48,680 nt of DNA from a virus: positions 1 to 48,680 of IMG/VR virus record IMGVR_UViG_3300030116_006447; one strand, written 5' to 3'. Position 1 is the first letter of the stretch. Each line of letters begins with the position of its first letter. The notes beneath the pieces were generated by a model that did not search any database, was not told the origin of the DNA, and was given only the letters and a program-made list of their open reading frames with translations. Shown in pieces: positions 34,296-41,459 of the stretch. The translations under genes and the position numbers were made by a program.

Positions 34296-35588
34296 ATGGC
34301 ATCCGCATATAGTTCTGTAGCATCAGTGGAAACAGGTACGAGTGTCCGTAACAGGAGAAGATCTTTTTACAGGACTCAGGTTACTACGCTTGCGACTGGT
34401 GGAGTAATAAGAGAAACATATAGAACTGATGCTCAAGGAAATAATGACGTAAAAATTTCGGAAGTTACTACTGATATAGATGGTAATATTACTAATAAAA
34501 CAACACTATCTACAGCATCAACAGAAGAAAGAAGAGCATTACAAAATTCAAACTCTCAACTGAGTAATTCCATAAGACAACAAACTAATGAAGCTGGTAA
34601 AAAGGCACAAGCAAATTCAATAGATCCTGGCGGAGCATTAGAAAGATCAGGTGGTGGATCTGGTAATACTGCAATAGTTCAAGAAACAGGTGACTCTCAG
34701 ACAACAACAACATCAGCACCTAGTAGCACTAGAAACTTTGGACCCATGCAGTATCCTGAGACCATAGCAGAAGGTCAGGATGTTATTCAATTCACTGCAT
34801 TAACATATTCAGTAAAAACACTTACCGGATTTACGTTTGGTGGTAGAGAAAGAGTCGGTCCTGGTGGTGGAGGTGGAGGTAGAAGTAGAGGAACAGTAAC
34901 TCTCCCAATTCAATCTGGTATCAAAGATCAGAATGCTGCTGGTTGGGGTGAAGATGTAATGACTCCAGTTGATATAGCAAAAGCAGGAGTTGCACTGAAC
35001 TCAATCACTGGTGGAATGGGAGGATTTAGTGATTCTATAAACCAGTTAAAAGGACAATTACAAGGATCTCAAGAAGATTTTAAAACTCTGGTTGCCTCAT
35101 CTTTTGCAGAAAAAGCTGCTAATGTCAAGGGACTTTTAGCAAGAACTCAAGGTGTGATTCAGAACCCTAATCTTGAACTTCTTTTTCAAAAACCAACACT
35201 AAGACCTTTCTCATTTCAGTTTAAGTTATCTGCACGTAGTAAAGAAGAAGCAGAAATGATTGTTAAGATCATCAGATTCTTTAAACAAAACATGGCACCA
35301 CAAAAAGGTGGTGGAAGTGGTGGAACATCTGCAAACTTATTCTTAAAGGCACCAAATACTTTTCAAATACACTACATGCACAAAGGAACGGAAGAGCATC
35401 CATTCATAGGTAGACCAAAGGAATGTGCTATGACATCATTTGAAGTTGACTATACTCCAGATGGAAATTATTCCACACTCAAAGATGGATTCATGACATC
35501 ATATACAATATCAATGTCATTGAAAGAACTTGAGCCAGTGTTTTACGAAGATTATGATGATACTCCTGCAGACTCAATAGGATTCTAA
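34296..35588 (+). CDS. 48: Baseplate tail-tube cap gp48-like (430 aa)
   Basis: Central and C-terminal segments fit gp48: IQFTALTYSVKTL, FGGRERVGPGG..., NPNLELLFQKPTLRPFSFQFKLSARSKEEAEMIVKIIRFFKQNMAP and APNTFQIHYMHKG followed by CAMTSFEVDYTPDGNYSTLKDG. These are the tube-like beta strands by which gp48 caps the baseplate and starts the tail tube. The N-terminal 150 residues are polar and low complexity. A glycine run (about 190) lies before the conserved part. In frame with gp53 after a one-base gap. A weak CTAAATA box lies 20 bases upstream, inside the end of the preceding gene. Confidence 0.9.
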   Translation: MASAYSSVASVETGTSVRNRRRSFYRTQVTTLATGGVIRETYRTDAQGNNDVKISEVTTDIDGNITNKTTLSTASTEERRALQNSNSQLSNSIRQQTNEAGKKAQANSIDPGGALERSGGGSGNTAIVQETGDSQTTTTSAPSSTRNFGPMQYPETIAEGQDVIQFTALTYSVKTLTGFTFGGRERVGPGGGGGGRSRGTVTLPIQSGIKDQNAAGWGEDVMTPVDIAKAGVALNSITGGMGGFSDSINQLKGQLQGSQEDFKTLVASSFAEKAANVKGLLARTQGVIQNPNLELLFQKPTLRPFSFQFKLSARSKEEAEMIVKIIRFFKQNMAPQKGGGSGGTSANLFLKAPNTFQIHYMHKGTEEHPFIGRPKECAMTSFEVDYTPDGNYSTLKDGFMTSYTISMSLKELEPVFYEDYDDTPADSIGF

Positions 35589-35589
35589 G

Positions 35590-36243
35590 ATGTCAAATTA
35601 TTTTAGTAGAGTTCCAGATTTTGAATATGTTAGCAGACTTCCAGATGCTAACATATCAGATTATATTCCTGTAAAAAATCTATTCAAGAGAGGTCAACTC
35701 AGAGAGGACATCTTCCAAGATCTTTCTGTATTCACAAAGTACCAGATCAAAGGAGATGATCGTCCTGATAATGTTGCATTTGATTTTTATGGAGATTCTG
35801 ATTTTGATTGGTTAGTTCTGACTTGTAATAATATTCAAAATATTCAAACAGAATGGCCACTCACACAAAGGGGATTTGATACATTCTTGTTAGAAAAATA
35901 TGGCACCTATGAAAAAATAAATGACACACATCATCACGAAACCGTAGAAACAAAGAATAGTGAGGGTGTTGTGATGGTAATACCAGGTCTAAAAGTCCCA
36001 TCAGATTTCAGTATAACATTCTTTGATAGTGGTGCATACCAAACAGCAAGACCAGTTAAAGAAGTGACTAATTATCAATATGAAGAGAAGTTGCAAACAG
36101 ATAGAAGAAATATTTTCTTATTGAAACCAAGATACACTCAGATTGCATTGGATGATCTTGAGATTCTCATGACATATAAAAAAGGTTCTAGTCAATATAA
36201 GACTAGAACCTTAAAAACGGGTGATAATATTAGACTATTTTAG
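35590..36243 (+). CDS. 53: Baseplate wedge protein gp53-like (217 aa)
   Basis: Starts MSNYFSRVPDFEYVSRLPDA. The segment FTKYQIKGDDRPDNVAFDFYGDSDFDWLVLTCNNIQNIQTEWPL is typical of gp53-type wedge proteins (it resembles the LysM-like/baseplate wedge family near the 'YG' turn). The following part (about 100-217) is beta-rich and ends RTLKTGDNIRLF. In T4, gp53 holds neighbouring wedges together. It is the last gene of the plus-strand block and meets gp32 tail to tail; a weak inverted repeat (AACCAG ... CTGGTT, 36264-36290) lies in the gap, without a T tail. Confidence 0.88.
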   Translation: MSNYFSRVPDFEYVSRLPDANISDYIPVKNLFKRGQLREDIFQDLSVFTKYQIKGDDRPDNVAFDFYGDSDFDWLVLTCNNIQNIQTEWPLTQRGFDTFLLEKYGTYEKINDTHHHETVETKNSEGVVMVIPGLKVPSDFSITFFDSGAYQTARPVKEVTNYQYEEKLQTDRRNIFLLKPRYTQIALDDLEILMTYKKGSSQYKTRTLKTGDNIRLF

Positions 36244-36300
36244 TAGATTAATATATGCTGCGATAACCAGAAGGGTCAAGCACAACTGGTTGTATCTCAT
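36235..36300 (-). CDS. Possible 21-residue hydrophobic peptide coupled to gp32
   Basis: The gp32 end reads GAG GAG TGA TG: the stop overlaps an ATG at 36300, and the GAGGAG before it could serve as a ribosome-binding site. The frame encodes MRYNQLCLTLLVIAAYINLL and one lysine, a single hydrophobic helix. It overlaps the last bases of gp53 on the other strand. No homologue is known to me; it may be chance. Confidence 0.3.
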   Translation of the reverse strand: MRYNQLCLTLLVIAAYINLLK

Positions 36301-37229
36301 CACTCCTCAGCAAGTTTCTGGAAGTAGGACAGAGCATCATCCTCATCTTCATCTTTTGATTTAGTGGGAGTGATGTCTGGTGCATTGAAATCTGCAGCAG
36401 GTTCAGGACGACGGGACTTAAACTCAGGAGCAAAAGATCCACGATCATTATCCTCATCTGCAGTTTCCTCATCGAGACGAGCAGGAGCAGACTTCTGTCC
36501 CAAGACCATCTTCAGACGATTCTGCAGTTGATCATAGGACTTAAACTGATCAGCAGCCGTCAAAGCAGTCAGTGAATACTGCTTATTCCACAGTGCTTCC
36601 AATGCATCATCATCCTCAAGAAGAGGACCAGCTGCTGCGAACTCAGAGGAATCGTAGTTCCAGTAACCTGCAACCTTTTTCAGTTTCAGTTTGAAGTTAG
36701 CACCTTCCCAGAAGTCAAAGGGATTGATGGCGGTCTCATCTTCATACTCAGGTTGCATTGCTTCCATGATCTTATCAAAGATCTTCTTACCGAATTTATA
36801 CAGGAAGACTTTACCTTCATTGTCAGGATTTGCTTTGTCCTGCACAACATAGATGTTGGCATAGTAGGAAAGTTTGCGCTTCTGCTTACGAACAGTGTCC
36901 TTGTCGGAGTCAAGACCACTGTTCCACAACTCACGGTTGTACTCAGATACAGGATCCTTTTGACCCAGAGTGGTCAGAGAGTTCTCAATGTACCAGCCAC
37001 CAGGACCTTGGAAGGCATGAGAGTACATCTTTGCCCATGGGAGTTCTTCTCCATCTGGTGCGGGCAGGAAACGGATGACTGCATATCCATTGCCAGTCTT
37101 GTCCATTTCAGGTTTCCAGAGACGGTCATCTCCACCGCCACTAGTGTTGTTCATCTTCTCAACTTCTTTTACAAGTTTAGAAGTCAAAGAACCAAGCGAA
37201 GATTGCTTCTTAAGATTTGCGAATGACAT
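36300..37229 (-). CDS. 32: Single-stranded DNA-binding protein gp32
   Basis: 309 residues (T4: 301). The order fits gp32: a basic N-terminal arm with KKQSSLGSLTSKLVKEVEK, the core DRLWKPEMDKTGNGYAVIRFLPAP - LPWAKMYSHAFQGPGGWYIENSLTTLG - DPVSEYNRELW, KLSYYANIYVVQDKANPDNEGKVFLYKFGKKIFDKI, and an acidic tail (SKDEDEDDALSYFQKLAEE) that in T4 recruits partners. The core has no cysteine at all, so the zinc site of T4 gp32 is missing; the H in YSH may be what remains. A sigma70 promoter lies 48 bases upstream at 37277-37305. It coats single-stranded DNA in replication, recombination and repair. Confidence 0.97.
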   Translation of the reverse strand: MSFANLKKQSSLGSLTSKLVKEVEKMNNTSGGGDDRLWKPEMDKTGNGYAVIRFLPAPDGEELPWAKMYSHAFQGPGGWYIENSLTTLGQKDPVSEYNRELWNSGLDSDKDTVRKQKRKLSYYANIYVVQDKANPDNEGKVFLYKFGKKIFDKIMEAMQPEYEDETAINPFDFWEGANFKLKLKKVAGYWNYDSSEFAAAGPLLEDDDALEALWNKQYSLTALTAADQFKSYDQLQNRLKMVLGQKSAPARLDEETADEDNDRGSFAPEFKSRRPEPAADFNAPDITPTKSKDEDEDDALSYFQKLAEE

Positions 37230-37276
37230 TCGGATTACCTCGGATTTGTACGTATTTGGCTTGTGTGTACCTCTGT

Positions 37277-37305
37277 ATTCTACAGGTCAGAACCAGACTT
37301 GTCAA
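37277..37305 (-). promoter_or_regulatory. Sigma70-type promoter for gp32
   Basis: On the minus strand TTGACA (37305-37300), exactly 17 bases, TAGAAT (37282-37277). Perfect -35 and five of six -10 bases. It lies at the 3' end of the upstream DUF1825 gene; the gp32 ATG is 48 bases on. Confidence 0.82.
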
Positions 37306-37624
37306 TCTGATCCTTCATCACTTCAAGCATTTTTGACATGTTACTAAAAACAGTATTCATGTCAGTATCGGGTGGAAGACCCATCATGGTTGCGGACTCG
37401 ATAATGCGTTGCTTCATCATCTTTGCTTCGGGATCATCTGATAAACTCAAACGAGTATAAAGAATTCTTTGTTTATCAAGAAGTCTTTCCAACATACCTA
37501 CATGAAACTTTTTCTCCTCTTTATTCATAGAGGGAAACTTGAAAACGTTACGGTATACGTCCTCTTGCAACTCACTTATTTCCGTCATTTCTGCACGGAC
37601 AACATCTGAATCGAAGAAACTCAT
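37280..37624 (-). CDS. DUF1825-like protein (114 aa)
   Basis: Begins MSFFDSDVVRAEMTEISELQ, followed by EEKKFHVGMLERLLDKQRILYTRLSLSDDPEAKMM, ending in NMSKMLEVMKDQIDKS. This is the layout of the cyanobacterial DUF1825 family (small all-helical proteins with FFDSEIVQ-type starts), suggesting the gene came from a host. Molecular function is unknown. It lies between gp59/gp33 and gp32. The start overlaps the stop of the small coiled-coil gene (ATGA). Confidence 0.88.
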   Translation of the reverse strand: MSFFDSDVVRAEMTEISELQEDVYRNVFKFPSMNKEEKKFHVGMLERLLDKQRILYTRLSLSDDPEAKMMKQRIIESATMMGLPPDTDMNTVFSNMSKMLEVMKDQIDKSGSDL

Positions 37625-37797
37625 TCCTCTTCTGACTCCTCCTCTTCAAGTTGGGCATTTGCTTCTTCAATTTGTTGAAGAGCATCAATTGCACCAGTAA
37701 CCTTCAGGTAAGTCACACGAAGTGTTTCTAATTGTTGTTCAATTTCAACTTTCTGTTTGAGCAGATTTTCTAATACTGTTGCATTGTCAAGAACCAT
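37621..37797 (-). CDS. Small coiled-coil protein (58 aa)
   Basis: MVLDNATVLENLLKQKVEIEQQ..., a heptad-like helix across nearly the whole length, ending in a Glu-rich tail (AQLEEEESEEE). The start at 37797 overlaps the end of gp59 and the stop overlaps the start of the DUF1825 gene, so all three are translationally coupled. Too short to be picked up easily but placed without gaps in an operon. No known homologue. Confidence 0.78.
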   Translation of the reverse strand: MVLDNATVLENLLKQKVEIEQQLETLRVTYLKVTGAIDALQQIEEANAQLEEEESEEE

Positions 37798-38383
37798 GAA
37801 CCATCTCCTTTAGGATTTTTTTGTAGTGGGGTACATCGATATTTAGGAACGGAGAATACTTCCGTATTCTCATACTGACAGTTTCCCACACCGGGTCTGT
37901 CAGTTTTTTATCATAATCAGTTCGATAATCAAGTATCTTATCACAGATCACCATTGTCTCAAGTGAAATATCCCCACCAAGATACCCCTTAAGTATGGGT
38001 GAGTGTCCGTTTGAACTTGCAAAAGCATCATTAATATCTCTATTAGCAAGCACGGACTCCATCTCTTCTTTAAAAACATAAGAGAGAGATTGTGTTCTTC
38101 TTTTCCATGAAGTGTATCTACCTTCACCTTCTCTTATCATCTCTCCTATCCAAAGCTTACTTGGATCAGTGCAGGTGATAAAATTAGATACGAAGAACTC
38201 AACTACTTCTTTATCATCTTTGTTTCGTGCTAGTTTCTCAAACCAGAAACGATCTTTCCGTTTATAGAAAGATTGAACTGTAGCACGACTTTTACCACAA
38301 TACTTATGATAGTCATATTTTTCTTTCGTGAAGTGATTCTTCAGTGAAAGATATTGTTTATAGGCATCAAACGGCATCATCAA
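37787..38383 (-). CDS. 59: Helicase loader gp59-like
   Basis: 198 residues (T4 gp59: 217), basic and helical. Several segments line up with T4 gp59: KYDYHKYCGKSRATVQSFYKRKDRFWFEKLARN, VVEFFVSNFITCTDPSKLWIGEM, SLETMVICDKILDY and DPVWETVSMRIRKYSPFLNID. gp59 loads the gp41 helicase at forks with gp32, and gp32 is encoded nearby. Three ATGs in a row start the frame (MMMPFDAY); the exact start is uncertain. Upstream is an AT-rich gap of 52 bases without a consensus promoter. Confidence 0.9.
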   Translation of the reverse strand: MMMPFDAYKQYLSLKNHFTKEKYDYHKYCGKSRATVQSFYKRKDRFWFEKLARNKDDKEVVEFFVSNFITCTDPSKLWIGEMIREGEGRYTSWKRRTQSLSYVFKEEMESVLANRDINDAFASSNGHSPILKGYLGGDISLETMVICDKILDYRTDYDKKLTDPVWETVSMRIRKYSPFLNIDVPHYKKILKEMVHGS

Positions 38384-38435
38384 AAAAGTAATAAAGGAAT
38401 TTTTTGCCGGAAAAATTTTTTACCCGAAAATGAAT

Positions 38436-38693
38436 TCAGAGAGGTAATTTGGCACGGGAACTTCTTTTTAGAAAATTAAGTTCCTGAGCTTCATACTTAA
38501 TCTTCTCTTTCAATGGTTTAGAAATTAGTTTAGGAACTGATTCTAGATCGATACCATTCTGCTCACAGAAGTGAATAATAGCATCGATATAACTCATCTT
38601 TTCATCCTTAAGAACAAGAGTTTCGATCTCTTGTGCAAAACGTGATGGACAGAAAAACTTATTCTCTAGTGCTTTTTCTAGTTCATTCCCCAT
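38436..38693 (-). CDS. 33: Late transcription accessory protein gp33-like
   Basis: 85 residues from the ATG at 38693 (MGNELEKALENKFFCPSRFA); the frame is open further up but that part lies within the exonuclease gene. MSYIDAIIHFCEQNGIDLESVPKLISKPLKEKIKYEAQELNFLK has the layout of T4 gp33 (MSYLEATTAF...EENSI... and a C-terminal LL/LPL-type clamp motif). gp33 links RNA polymerase to the sliding clamp for late transcription. It overlaps the end of the exonuclease gene by 11 bases and has a promoter inside that gene. Confidence 0.88.
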   Translation of the reverse strand: MGNELEKALENKFFCPSRFAQEIETLVLKDEKMSYIDAIIHFCEQNGIDLESVPKLISKPLKEKIKYEAQELNFLKRSSRAKLPL

Positions 38694-39366
38694 TCTCTGA
38701 CCCAGTATTGTGATGTACAAATTCTTTAATATAACGAACTAGAAGTTTAATATAGTCCCCTTTATTCCTTTTGTCAAACACCTTAACATCACCACCAGGT
38801 GTGACCATAATGGTGATCAATTTTTTGACAGGAATTCCAGTTAACTCATAGTAAGCGGAAGCATAGAACATTTCTTGTACGAAATAATTCTCCAACCACT
38901 CTTCTGGTTTGATCTTTTCAGAGGTCTTAAAGTCTATGACTGCTAGTTCGCCTTCATATTCGCCGATACAATCAACTCTACCTGCTAAACCAAGATACTC
39001 AGAATAGAGTGTTCTTTCTATGGCGTGTATATTATTTATCTTGTCCAGATATGGTTTGGCATGATGAAACATAAACTTGGTCAGAGGTTTAAACTCATCC
39101 CAATCTATTTCTTTGTTCAACATATACAATTCTGTTGCTTCGTGAAAGTCTGTTCCTCGGGCAGTTGCTTTCTTAGTAATACGATTTGCTTCTTCAATAC
39201 CGATTCTTGCTCTCCATTTGGCAAAAATCTGTCGGTTGTAGAAGGAAGTTACAGACGTAATGGAAGGCACCCATTCTCCATTTGGAAGATTATAGAGACG
39301 GATGCCTTGTGTTTCTTTTTTGTTTAGTTCAAGATCACCGAGAAAATTATGATGAATAAAGGTCAT
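38683..39366 (-). CDS. PD-(D/E)xK exonuclease
   Basis: 227 residues. ITKKATARGTDFHEATELYML is the helical GxxxH motif of RecB-like nucleases; YLGLAGRVDCIGEYEGELAVIDFKTSEKI gives the D...DFK core; ENYFVQEMFYASAYYEL is the following QxxxY-type helix. Such phage enzymes process DNA ends or host DNA. Cas4-type iron-sulfur cysteines are absent. It overlaps the phoH stop by four bases (ATGA-type coupling) and gp33 by 11 bases. It is well conserved in T4-like cyanophages. Confidence 0.88.
   Translation of the reverse strand: MTFIHHNFLGDLELNKKETQGIRLYNLPNGEWVPSITSVTSFYNRQIFAKWRARIGIEEANRITKKATARGTDFHEATELYMLNKEIDWDEFKPLTKFMFHHAKPYLDKINNIHAIERTLYSEYLGLAGRVDCIGEYEGELAVIDFKTSEKIKPEEWLENYFVQEMFYASAYYELTGIPVKKLITIMVTPGGDVKVFDKRNKGDYIKLLVRYIKEFVHHNTGSENGE
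38749..38777 (-). promoter_or_regulatory. Sigma70-type promoter for gp33-gp59, inside the exonuclease gene
   Basis: On the minus strand TTGACA (38777-38772), exactly 17 bases, TATATT (38754-38749); five of six bases at -10. It lies about 55 bases upstream of the gp33 start, within the end of the exonuclease gene. Confidence 0.75.
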
Positions 39367-40118
39367 AAATTAAGTTCCATTTTTGCAATTAGGTATTCTT
39401 TACAGAGTCCTGAACGAACAATATCCTCAACACCAAATTCAATAATGTCCATGGATGGCATTGTTCTAAGAATTTTCATAAAGTCTGCAATTCCATTCTT
39501 TTCTGCAGACTTGATAAGATCGGACTGAGTAGCATCACCACAGAACATAATTTTAGAGTCCTGTCCAATCCTTGTAATAATACTATCAAGTTCGTGAAAG
39601 TTCAAGTTCTGAAATTCATCCACGATGATGATGGCGTTATCAAGAGTTGTGCCACGAATAAAAGATGTGCTCCAGAAACTGATAGTTCCTTGATTTTTGA
39701 GATTAGCATAGAGCATCTCAAAGTCAGAATCTGTGGGCATCTCAAACATATACTTTACCATATTCTTATATGGAATCTGATAAAGTGAAGACTTATCCTC
39801 ATGGTCCCCAGGTAGAAAACCAATCTCTCTGGTTGCTACGAGAGATCTAACAAGGTAGATTTTCTCGTAAGGTGTCTTTTCATCCAATACATCTTTGAGA
39901 GCATTGTAGAGGGTAATAAATGTCTTACCTGTACCTGCTGCACCATATGCTACAAGATTTTGATCGTTCTTGTAGCATCGGAAGAGTTCCTCCTGATTAT
40001 GTGTCAGGGGTTCAATCTTCCTCATTAAATCTGAGTTGATTGGTTTTTTTCTTTTCATGTGCTTATTGGACATCCCGAATGGGACAATTGGTGTTTGAGA
40101 CTTTCTTTTTGCTGGCAT
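39363..40118 (-). CDS. phoH: PhoH-like ATPase
   Basis: 251 residues. Walker A is seen in LVAYGAAGTGKTFITLYNAL (about 58-77), Walker B in NAIIIVDEFQNLN, with further PhoH motifs (VRSLVATREIGFLPGD; IMFCGDATQSDL). The family has an ATP-binding RNA helicase/nuclease-linked fold; in host genomes it belongs to the Pho regulon, but its role in phages is unsettled. No PhoB box was seen upstream. It lies 15 bases after the small gene at 40134 and overlaps the exonuclease start. Confidence 0.93.
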   Translation of the reverse strand: MPAKRKSQTPIVPFGMSNKHMKRKKPINSDLMRKIEPLTHNQEELFRCYKNDQNLVAYGAAGTGKTFITLYNALKDVLDEKTPYEKIYLVRSLVATREIGFLPGDHEDKSSLYQIPYKNMVKYMFEMPTDSDFEMLYANLKNQGTISFWSTSFIRGTTLDNAIIIVDEFQNLNFHELDSIITRIGQDSKIMFCGDATQSDLIKSAEKNGIADFMKILRTMPSMDIIEFGVEDIVRSGLCKEYLIAKMELNL

Positions 40119-40133
40119 AAGCTGAGTTTAGAG

Positions 40134-40385
40134 TTAGAAGGAGTAGTCACGATTTTTCCGAACCGTGGCACCCGGTTGTTTGGATGCACGGTCCAGAACT
40201 TCATTCCAACCGCTAGACTTTGCTTCTCCTGTCCATCTAAACTCTGTATCTACTCCAGCACAACCTGCTGACCAATCCTTATCCCACTCTGGATTTTCTT
40301 TTCTCCACTCTTCGTATGCTTTCATAGACATACTAAGTTCTTTCTTCTCTTTTGTTTCTTTATTAATAACGGGGTACGTTGGCAT
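40134..40385 (-). CDS. Small conserved cyanophage protein (83 aa), FmdB-like N-terminus
   Basis: Begins MPTYPVINKETKEKKELSMS, then MKAYEEWRKENPEWDKDWSAGC. This order resembles the FmdB family of small zinc-ribbon proteins (MPxY start, then a xxxExWxxENP segment), but the CxxC pairs are missing, so zinc binding is unlikely. The C-terminus has WNEVLDRASKQPGATVRKN, a helical and basic end. It is conserved in this class of phage next to thyX and phoH. Function unknown. Confidence 0.78.
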   Translation of the reverse strand: MPTYPVINKETKEKKELSMSMKAYEEWRKENPEWDKDWSAGCAGVDTEFRWTGEAKSSGWNEVLDRASKQPGATVRKNRDYSF

Positions 40386-40406
40386 AAACGTTCAATCCTT
40401 TTCTTG

Positions 40407-40414
40407 TATTTATT
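40407..40414 (-). promoter_or_regulatory. Possible late promoter box (AATAAATA) before the 83-residue gene
   Basis: AATAAATA on the minus strand, 22 bases upstream of the ATG at 40385, overlapping the thyX stop codon. The motif is AT-rich and short and may be chance. Confidence 0.25.
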
Positions 40415-41063
40415 AAACCCACTCCATTGCCTCCGCAACGGCAGGAAACTGTTCGCAGAAGATCTTCTTAGCACCCAAAGCAATGTCCATGTGTTCTTTC
40501 TGCGTACCATTTGCAGAACGCAAATCAATATAATGAATCCATGAGCGAACTGAACCGGTCATGTAGATTTTTGTCGGACATGCTAAGGGAAGCACAAAGC
40601 GAGCACACTCCTTTGCAATCGATGCATCAAGCATTTCTTTGTAGAGTTTCATTCCCTCATCAAAGTGTTTCTGCATTTTTATCTGAAACTCTTGACGGAC
40701 AAACGGGTCAATATCATCAATAGAATTCTGACGATTCTTGGTGTCTTGACGCCGTAGTTCAGGTAGAGGGATCTTCTCCGCGAGTAAGGAAGAATCAGCA
40801 TAACGTTGTGAAAATTCTTGATATGTGAAGCTACGGTGGCGCAGCACTTGAGCTGCGATACCCCTGGTGGTATTCAACTCCAAGGTCATATATGCCTGCT
40901 CAAAGATACTCCAGTGTTGGTGCTTCACACAATACTTCAACAATCCAGAGAACTTTTCATTCTCTTGGTTTGCTGGATTGCTCACACGGGCACAATATGC
41001 CATGTGTTTTTCTGCATCTGGGGTGACACTAATCAGTTTAGTCAGGGTATCCGTCATCGTCAT
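40413..41063 (-). CDS. thyX: Flavin-dependent thymidylate synthase ThyX
   Basis: 216 residues from the ATG at 41063 (a second ATG six bases later is equally possible; the longer open frame is an upstream shadow of the next gene). The ThyX signature is RHRSFTYQEFSQRYADSS (T where most members have S at one position). Other segments: HWSIFEQAYMTLEL, TRGIAAQVLRHRS, ARFVLPLACPTKIYMTGSVRSWIHYIDLR. ThyX makes dTMP from dUMP with FAD and NADPH, supplying thymidine for phage DNA. The start overlaps the end of the upstream small gene. Promoter at 41247-41275. Confidence 0.97.
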   Translation of the reverse strand: MTMTDTLTKLISVTPDAEKHMAYCARVSNPANQENEKFSGLLKYCVKHQHWSIFEQAYMTLELNTTRGIAAQVLRHRSFTYQEFSQRYADSSLLAEKIPLPELRRQDTKNRQNSIDDIDPFVRQEFQIKMQKHFDEGMKLYKEMLDASIAKECARFVLPLACPTKIYMTGSVRSWIHYIDLRSANGTQKEHMDIALGAKKIFCEQFPAVAEAMEWV

Positions 41064-41223
41064 TAAATACTTCGTCGTAATCTGCAACAGGATAAGGAAT
41101 GGGATCATCGAAATTTTCCCGTTTGTCTGTATAAGCACTAGGATCAGAATATACTTCAGACTCCAGAGCCTCAACTAACAGTTTGAGATTCCTTACTATC
41201 AGTTTAAGTTTGTCTCTTTCCAT
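41038..41223 (-). CDS. Small acidic protein (61 aa) before thyX
   Basis: I take the ATG at 41223 (MERDKLKLIVRNLKLLVEAL); a GTG seven codons upstream is also in frame. The N-terminal half is a helix, the C-terminal half acidic (ENFDDPIPYPVADYDEVFNDDD). No match known. It is the first gene after the overlaid terminator-promoter and overlaps thyX by 26 bases. Confidence 0.78.
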   Translation of the reverse strand: MERDKLKLIVRNLKLLVEALESEVYSDPSAYTDKRENFDDPIPYPVADYDEVFNDDDGYPD

Positions 41224-41246
41224 AAGAGAAAAATATACTCTCACTA

Positions 41247-41275
41247 ATTATAGACAAAAAAAGAGGACCCGTCAA
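41247..41275 (-). promoter_or_regulatory. thyX: Sigma70 promoter of the thyX operon, overlaid on a terminator
   Basis: On the minus strand TTGACG (41275-41270), exactly 17 bases, TATAAT (41252-41247). The -35 box is the six-base loop of the terminator stem GAGGACC/GGTCCTC, and the terminator T tract forms most of the spacer. The first gene starts 24 bases on. Confidence 0.8.
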
Positions 41276-41282
41276 GGTCCTC
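41255..41282 (-). terminator. Rho-independent terminator (overlaps the thyX promoter)
   Basis: GAGGACC (41282-41276), a six-base loop, then GGTCCTC (41269-41263) followed by TTTTTTTG on the minus strand: 7-bp perfect stem with a T tract. The stop codon of the 54-residue gene sits in the 5' arm. Confidence 0.88.
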
Positions 41283-41445
41283 ATTTATTTACTTTCCAAT
41301 TTTGTATGCCTCGGGATTTTAAAAAAACCCACTTGGCATAATGCACACCACGATATGTCAAAAACGCAAATGTTTTATCTCGATCGTGAATTTCTGGATC
41401 ATAATTAGAAAGACCATAGTCCCACTCAAATTTGATCCTAAGCAT
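41281..41445 (-). CDS. Small basic-aromatic protein (54 aa)
   Basis: From the ATG at 41445: MLRIKFEWDYGLSNYDPEIH, then DRDKTFAFLTYRGVHYAKWVFLKSRG. Strong AGGGGG ribosome-binding site nine bases upstream. The TYRGVHYAK segment resembles the YRGVxY element of DUF4278-type proteins, as in the neighbour at 41560-41724. It is the last gene of a unit that starts at the promoter at 42023-42051 and stops in the terminator stem. Confidence 0.72.
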   Translation of the reverse strand: MLRIKFEWDYGLSNYDPEIHDRDKTFAFLTYRGVHYAKWVFLKSRGIQNWKVNK

Positions 41446-41459
41446 TTAATTTTACCCCC

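Noticed and set aside
36264-36290. Inverted repeat AACCAG ... CTGGTT between gp53 and gp32 as a bidirectional terminator
   Set aside because: Only 6 bp with a 15-base loop and no T tract on either strand.
41064-41174. 37-residue N-terminal extension of thyX
   Set aside because: Hydrophobic and unlike ThyX; it overlaps the reading frame of the conserved small gene at 41038-41223.
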